The position numbers and the translations under genes were made by a program. Positions 61,385 through 64,000 of a DNA stretch of 64,000 nucleotides are shown here, piece after piece (the stretch's first letter is position 1; each line of letters begins with the position of its first letter). Under the pieces are notes generated by a model. That model was not told the origin of the DNA. It saw nothing but the letters and a program-made list of their open reading frames with translations, and ran no database searches. Source of the stretch: UBA7446 sp024639165 (GTDB lineage: Bacteria; Bacteroidota; Bacteroidia; Flavobacteriales; Flavobacteriaceae); the NCBI GenBank assembly GCA_024639165.1, contig JAHEIX010000001.1, forward strand, positions 1 to 64,000. The letters are read 5' to 3'.

Positions 61385-62800
61385 ATGCTTATTCAAATCC
61401 CTATGTCACATTTTTCAAGCTATATAAAAAAACACCAAAATCGCTTCTTGGAAGAGTTGTTTTCACTTATCCGTATACCTTCCATTAGCGCGGATTCAAC
61501 CTACATTCCAGAGATGCAAAAAGCGGCCACGGCCGTGCAAGAAGCCCTCAAGCAAGCGGGCTGTACCCATACCGAACTATGTCCTACCGAAGGCTTCCCT
61601 ATTGTATATGCTGAAAAAATAATCGATGCCTCCCTACCCACTGTGCTGGTGTACGGACATTATGACGTGCAACCCCCAGATCCTTTAGACTTGTGGGATA
61701 ACGATCCCTTTGATCCCGTGATTAAAAAAACAGCACTACACCCCGATGGTGCCATCTTTGCACGTGGTGCCTGCGACGATAAAGGGCAGCTATTTATGCA
61801 CATTAAAGCACTTGAAGTAATGGAGCAAAATGGTGGGTTGCCCTGCAACATCAAATTCATGATCGAAGGCGAGGAAGAGGTCGGTAGTGACAACTTAGAG
61901 CACTTTGTAAGAGCCAACCCAGAAAAGTTGGCCAATGATGTTATATTGATTTCGGACACTGGTATGTTGGCAAACGACACACCATCCATCACTACAGGGC
62001 TGCGCGGAATGAGCTATGTAGAAGTAGAGCTTACGGGACCCAATCGAGATTTACACTCCGGCTTATATGGCGGAGCAGTTGCAAACCCCATCAATATCCT
62101 GACCCAGATGATTGCTTCGCTTCACGACCAAAATAACCACATTACCATCCCTGGTTTTTACGATAAGGTAGCAGAACTTAGTGCCTCGGAACGCAGCGAA
62201 ATGGGTAAGATTCCCTTCTCCCTCGAGGCCTATAAAAAAGCATTGGATATAGCAGCGGTTCATGGCGAAGAAGGCTATACAACCAACGAAAGAAAGTCTA
62301 TTCGCCCGTCCTTAGATGTCAACGGTATATGGGGAGGCTATACGGGCGAAGGCGCCAAAACCGTAATTGCCAGTAAGGCCTATGCGAAAATCTCCATGCG
62401 ACTGGTTCCCAACCAAAGTTCTGAAGAAATCACCACATTATTTACCAACCATTTTGTCGGGCTGGCCCCAAAGGGTGTCAAGGTTAAGGTTACGCCACAC
62501 CACGGAGGCGAAGCCTACGTAATGCATTCGGACGGAATGGAATTTCAAGCTGCTAGCAAAGCCTATATGGAAACCTTTGGCAAAGCTCCACTCCCCGTTC
62601 GAGATGGTGGTAGTATTCCAATCGTAGCACTGTTTGAAGAAACACTAGACAGCAAGACTATATTAATGGGTTTTGGTTTAGATAGCGATGCCATTCACTC
62701 CCCAAACGAGCATTTTGGGGTGTTCAACTTCCTAAAAGGAATTGAGACCATCCCACACTTTTACCACCACTTTACCGAGCTTTTTCAAGCAAATCAATAA
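61385..62800 (+). CDS. M20 family dipeptidase
   Basis: Zinc metallopeptidase of 471 residues. Metal ligands are seen in VLVYGHYDVQPPDP (about 85-98), ARGACDDKGQL (about 128-138), the general base region EGEEEVGS and the late His in DAIHSPNEH. The dimerisation (lid) domain lies at about 200-350. It probably splits small peptides in the cytoplasm, CNDP-like; no signal peptide is present. The ATG at 61403 is an alternative start. It overlaps hemW by 29 bases at the 3' end. Confidence 0.93.
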   Translation: MLIQIPMSHFSSYIKKHQNRFLEELFSLIRIPSISADSTYIPEMQKAATAVQEALKQAGCTHTELCPTEGFPIVYAEKIIDASLPTVLVYGHYDVQPPDPLDLWDNDPFDPVIKKTALHPDGAIFARGACDDKGQLFMHIKALEVMEQNGGLPCNIKFMIEGEEEVGSDNLEHFVRANPEKLANDVILISDTGMLANDTPSITTGLRGMSYVEVELTGPNRDLHSGLYGGAVANPINILTQMIASLHDQNNHITIPGFYDKVAELSASERSEMGKIPFSLEAYKKALDIAAVHGEEGYTTNERKSIRPSLDVNGIWGGYTGEGAKTVIASKAYAKISMRLVPNQSSEEITTLFTNHFVGLAPKGVKVKVTPHHGGEAYVMHSDGMEFQAASKAYMETFGKAPLPVRDGGSIPIVALFEETLDSKTILMGFGLDSDAIHSPNEHFGVFNFLKGIETIPHFYHHFTELFQANQ

Positions 62801-63914
62801 GAAACAAGTCTGCGGCAATACCATCGGCTATAAAAGCACCCTTTGGCGTTGTCTTAAGAAAATTGTCCGCTATGTGCAATAATCCACGCGTAACAAAACG
62901 AGCCGCTTGTTGCTCAAGATGGTCACGATAGCGTTTGCCTAGTTCTACTTCTAAAGCGAGCAGCGAGACGCCCCATGACGCTCGAAGGCCTATCATGATG
63001 GCTTCGTTGAATTTATCAATAACCGTCAGTTTTTCAACAGTTTGTGGCAGCTCATCTGCTGCGATACGTTTCATGTATGCAGCATTATTACTCACATTCC
63101 AGTACCGATTTTCCCCATCAAAGCCATGTGCAGAAGGACCAATGCCCAAATAAGGCTTGCCCTGCCAATAAGCGGTGTTGTTACGAGAACGATAGCCGGA
63201 TTTCCCAAAACTGGATAACTCATAATGTTCGTAACCCGCTTTGGTTAAACAATCTACCAGATACAAAAATTGGGCTTCGACCTCGACATCATCCAATAAC
63301 GAAACTACCCCTTTGGCTACAAAATGTTCAAGTGCTGTTTTGGGTTCTAGCGTTAGGGCATAAGAAGAAATGTGTGGCACATCGAGTTTAAGGGCTATTG
63401 CTAAATTTTCTTGCCAATCGGCAAACGTAGTATGTGGCGTACCAAACAAGAGATCGATGGAAATATTTTCGAAAATATCCTGCGCCCATATTACCGCTTG
63501 CACAGCATGCTTACCGTTGTGAACTCGGTTCATCAAGGTCAGTTCTTTATCATGAAAAGACTGTATGCCAATAGACAAACGATTGATTCCAGCTGCTTTG
63601 ATGGCTTTTAAATAGGCGGGGGTTAAATCGTCAGGGTTTGCCTCAAGTGTTATTTCAGCTAATGCAACTACGGGGTATTGTGCATAGACCTCCGCGATAA
63701 GTAGGCTTATTTGTGATGCTGTGAGCATGGAGGGCGTTCCACCGCCAAAATAAAGGGTTTCAATGGGTGCTTGCGCTTCATCTTTACGAAGTCTAAGTTC
63801 TTTTTTGAGTGCGGTAACCATTTCATCGTTGTACTTGGCAGAGGTTGAAAAATGAAAATTACAATAATGGCATGCCTTTCTGCAAAAAGGAATATGGAGA
63901 TAAATACCCGACAT
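62772..63914 (-). CDS. hemW: HemW-type radical SAM heme chaperone
   Basis: 380 residues. The iron-sulfur motif CRKACHYC (C11, C15, C18) carries one further HemW-type feature: the motif is followed by NF rather than the extra cysteine of true HemN, so it is more likely the heme chaperone HemW than coproporphyrinogen dehydrogenase. YFGGGTPSML and SIGIQSFHDKEL are typical. It begins one base after the end of ruvC and is transcribed from further upstream. Confidence 0.9.
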   Translation of the reverse strand: MSGIYLHIPFCRKACHYCNFHFSTSAKYNDEMVTALKKELRLRKDEAQAPIETLYFGGGTPSMLTASQISLLIAEVYAQYPVVALAEITLEANPDDLTPAYLKAIKAAGINRLSIGIQSFHDKELTLMNRVHNGKHAVQAVIWAQDIFENISIDLLFGTPHTTFADWQENLAIALKLDVPHISSYALTLEPKTALEHFVAKGVVSLLDDVEVEAQFLYLVDCLTKAGYEHYELSSFGKSGYRSRNNTAYWQGKPYLGIGPSAHGFDGENRYWNVSNNAAYMKRIAADELPQTVEKLTVIDKFNEAIMIGLRASWGVSLLALEVELGKRYRDHLEQQAARFVTRGLLHIADNFLKTTPKGAFIADGIAADLFLIDLLEKAR

Positions 63915-63915
63915 C

Positions 63916-64000
63916 TTATTTTTTTATGCGGTGCGACTCTTTTTGAACAAAGGATGCCCAGCCAGAATAACTCTTTTCGTTTTGCTGTTCGGGATTATAA
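63916..64000 (-). CDS. ruvC: Holliday junction resolvase RuvC, C-terminal end (partial)
   Basis: Only the last 27 codons are in the window, reading YNPEQQNEKSYSGWASFV then QKESHRIKK and TAA. The SYSGW-x-x-FV pattern followed by a basic tail is what I recall from the C-terminus of flavobacterial RuvC, and ruvC directly before hemW is a familiar order there. The rest lies beyond the right edge. Confidence 0.7.
   Translation of the reverse strand, partial: YNPEQQNEKSYSGWASFVQKESHRIKK

Noticed and set aside
1..64000. Mobile elements, CRISPR arrays, prophage or defence islands
   Set aside because: No transposase, integrase, direct-repeat array or phage gene was seen; gene order is compact core genome throughout.

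Overview
The window reads as chromosomal DNA of a member of the Bacteroidota, most likely order Flavobacteriales. The evidence is the gliding genes gldB and gldC, a GLPGLI-family protein beside an outer-membrane barrel, several promoters of the Bacteroidota type (TTG, 16-21 bases, TAnnTTTG), tRNA genes without an encoded CCA, and family-specific gene forms such as split MetH, a DnaG without its zinc ligands and a DAHP synthase-chorismate mutase fusion. The whole window is packed core genome. I see no insertion sequence, prophage, CRISPR array or integrated element.

Layout: (1) 119-15655, minus strand: tRNA-Arg, then an unbroken dcw (division and cell wall) cluster transcribed from a MraZ-type operator: mraZ, rsmH, ftsL, ftsI, murE, mraY, murD, ftsW, murG, murC, ftsQ, ftsA, ftsZ and yqeY. 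(2) 15866-23135: an alpha/beta hydrolase with engB, gliding genes gldB and gldC, nadE, an atypical response regulator, dnaG and a polyprenyl diphosphate synthase. (3) 23166-32399, minus strand: rlmN and queA, then an aromatic amino-acid operon (pheA, aminotransferase, tyrA, DAHP synthase-chorismate mutase, rsgA, dtd, MazG-like, aroA). It is preceded by what looks like a complete ribosome-mediated attenuator with a Tyr/Phe-rich 17-residue leader peptide. (4) 32584-33602: two small membrane proteins and a DUF6428 protein. (5) 33599-43467, minus strand: a methionine/SAM operon (metK, metY, metX, osmC-like, metZ, two metH halves, metF) headed by a SAM-II-type riboswitch. (6) 43475-48001: DUF6588 protein, outer-membrane barrel and GLPGLI protein. 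(7) 48113-64000: deoxynucleoside kinase, membrane pyrophosphatase, pyruvate dehydrogenase E1 beta, etfBA, bifunctional nuclease, nucleoside transporter, thyA, a membrane-anchored DHFR fusion, fabD, a DegT aminotransferase, kdtA, tRNA-Leu, an M20 peptidase, hemW and the end of ruvC.

The most interesting signals are RNA-level control elements not captured by protein-coding calls. They are the Tyr/Phe attenuator at 32245-32399, the SAM-II aptamer at 43384-43431 with an 11-base complement of its core further downstream, and three 10-bp-phased GTGG repeats in front of mraZ. On the protein side, the response regulator lacks its phospho-acceptor aspartate, DnaG lacks all four zinc ligands, and DHFR is fused to a two-helix membrane domain. 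All six converging protein-gene pairs overlap, four of them by sharing one TTAA/TTAG as both stop codons.

Genes work together in clear units: wall precursor synthesis and septation (dcw), the shikimate/Phe/Tyr route, the homoserine-to-SAM route, and dTMP/folate supply (transporter, thyA, DHFR). All calls come from reading the sequence and from recall of protein families. No database search or folding program was run.
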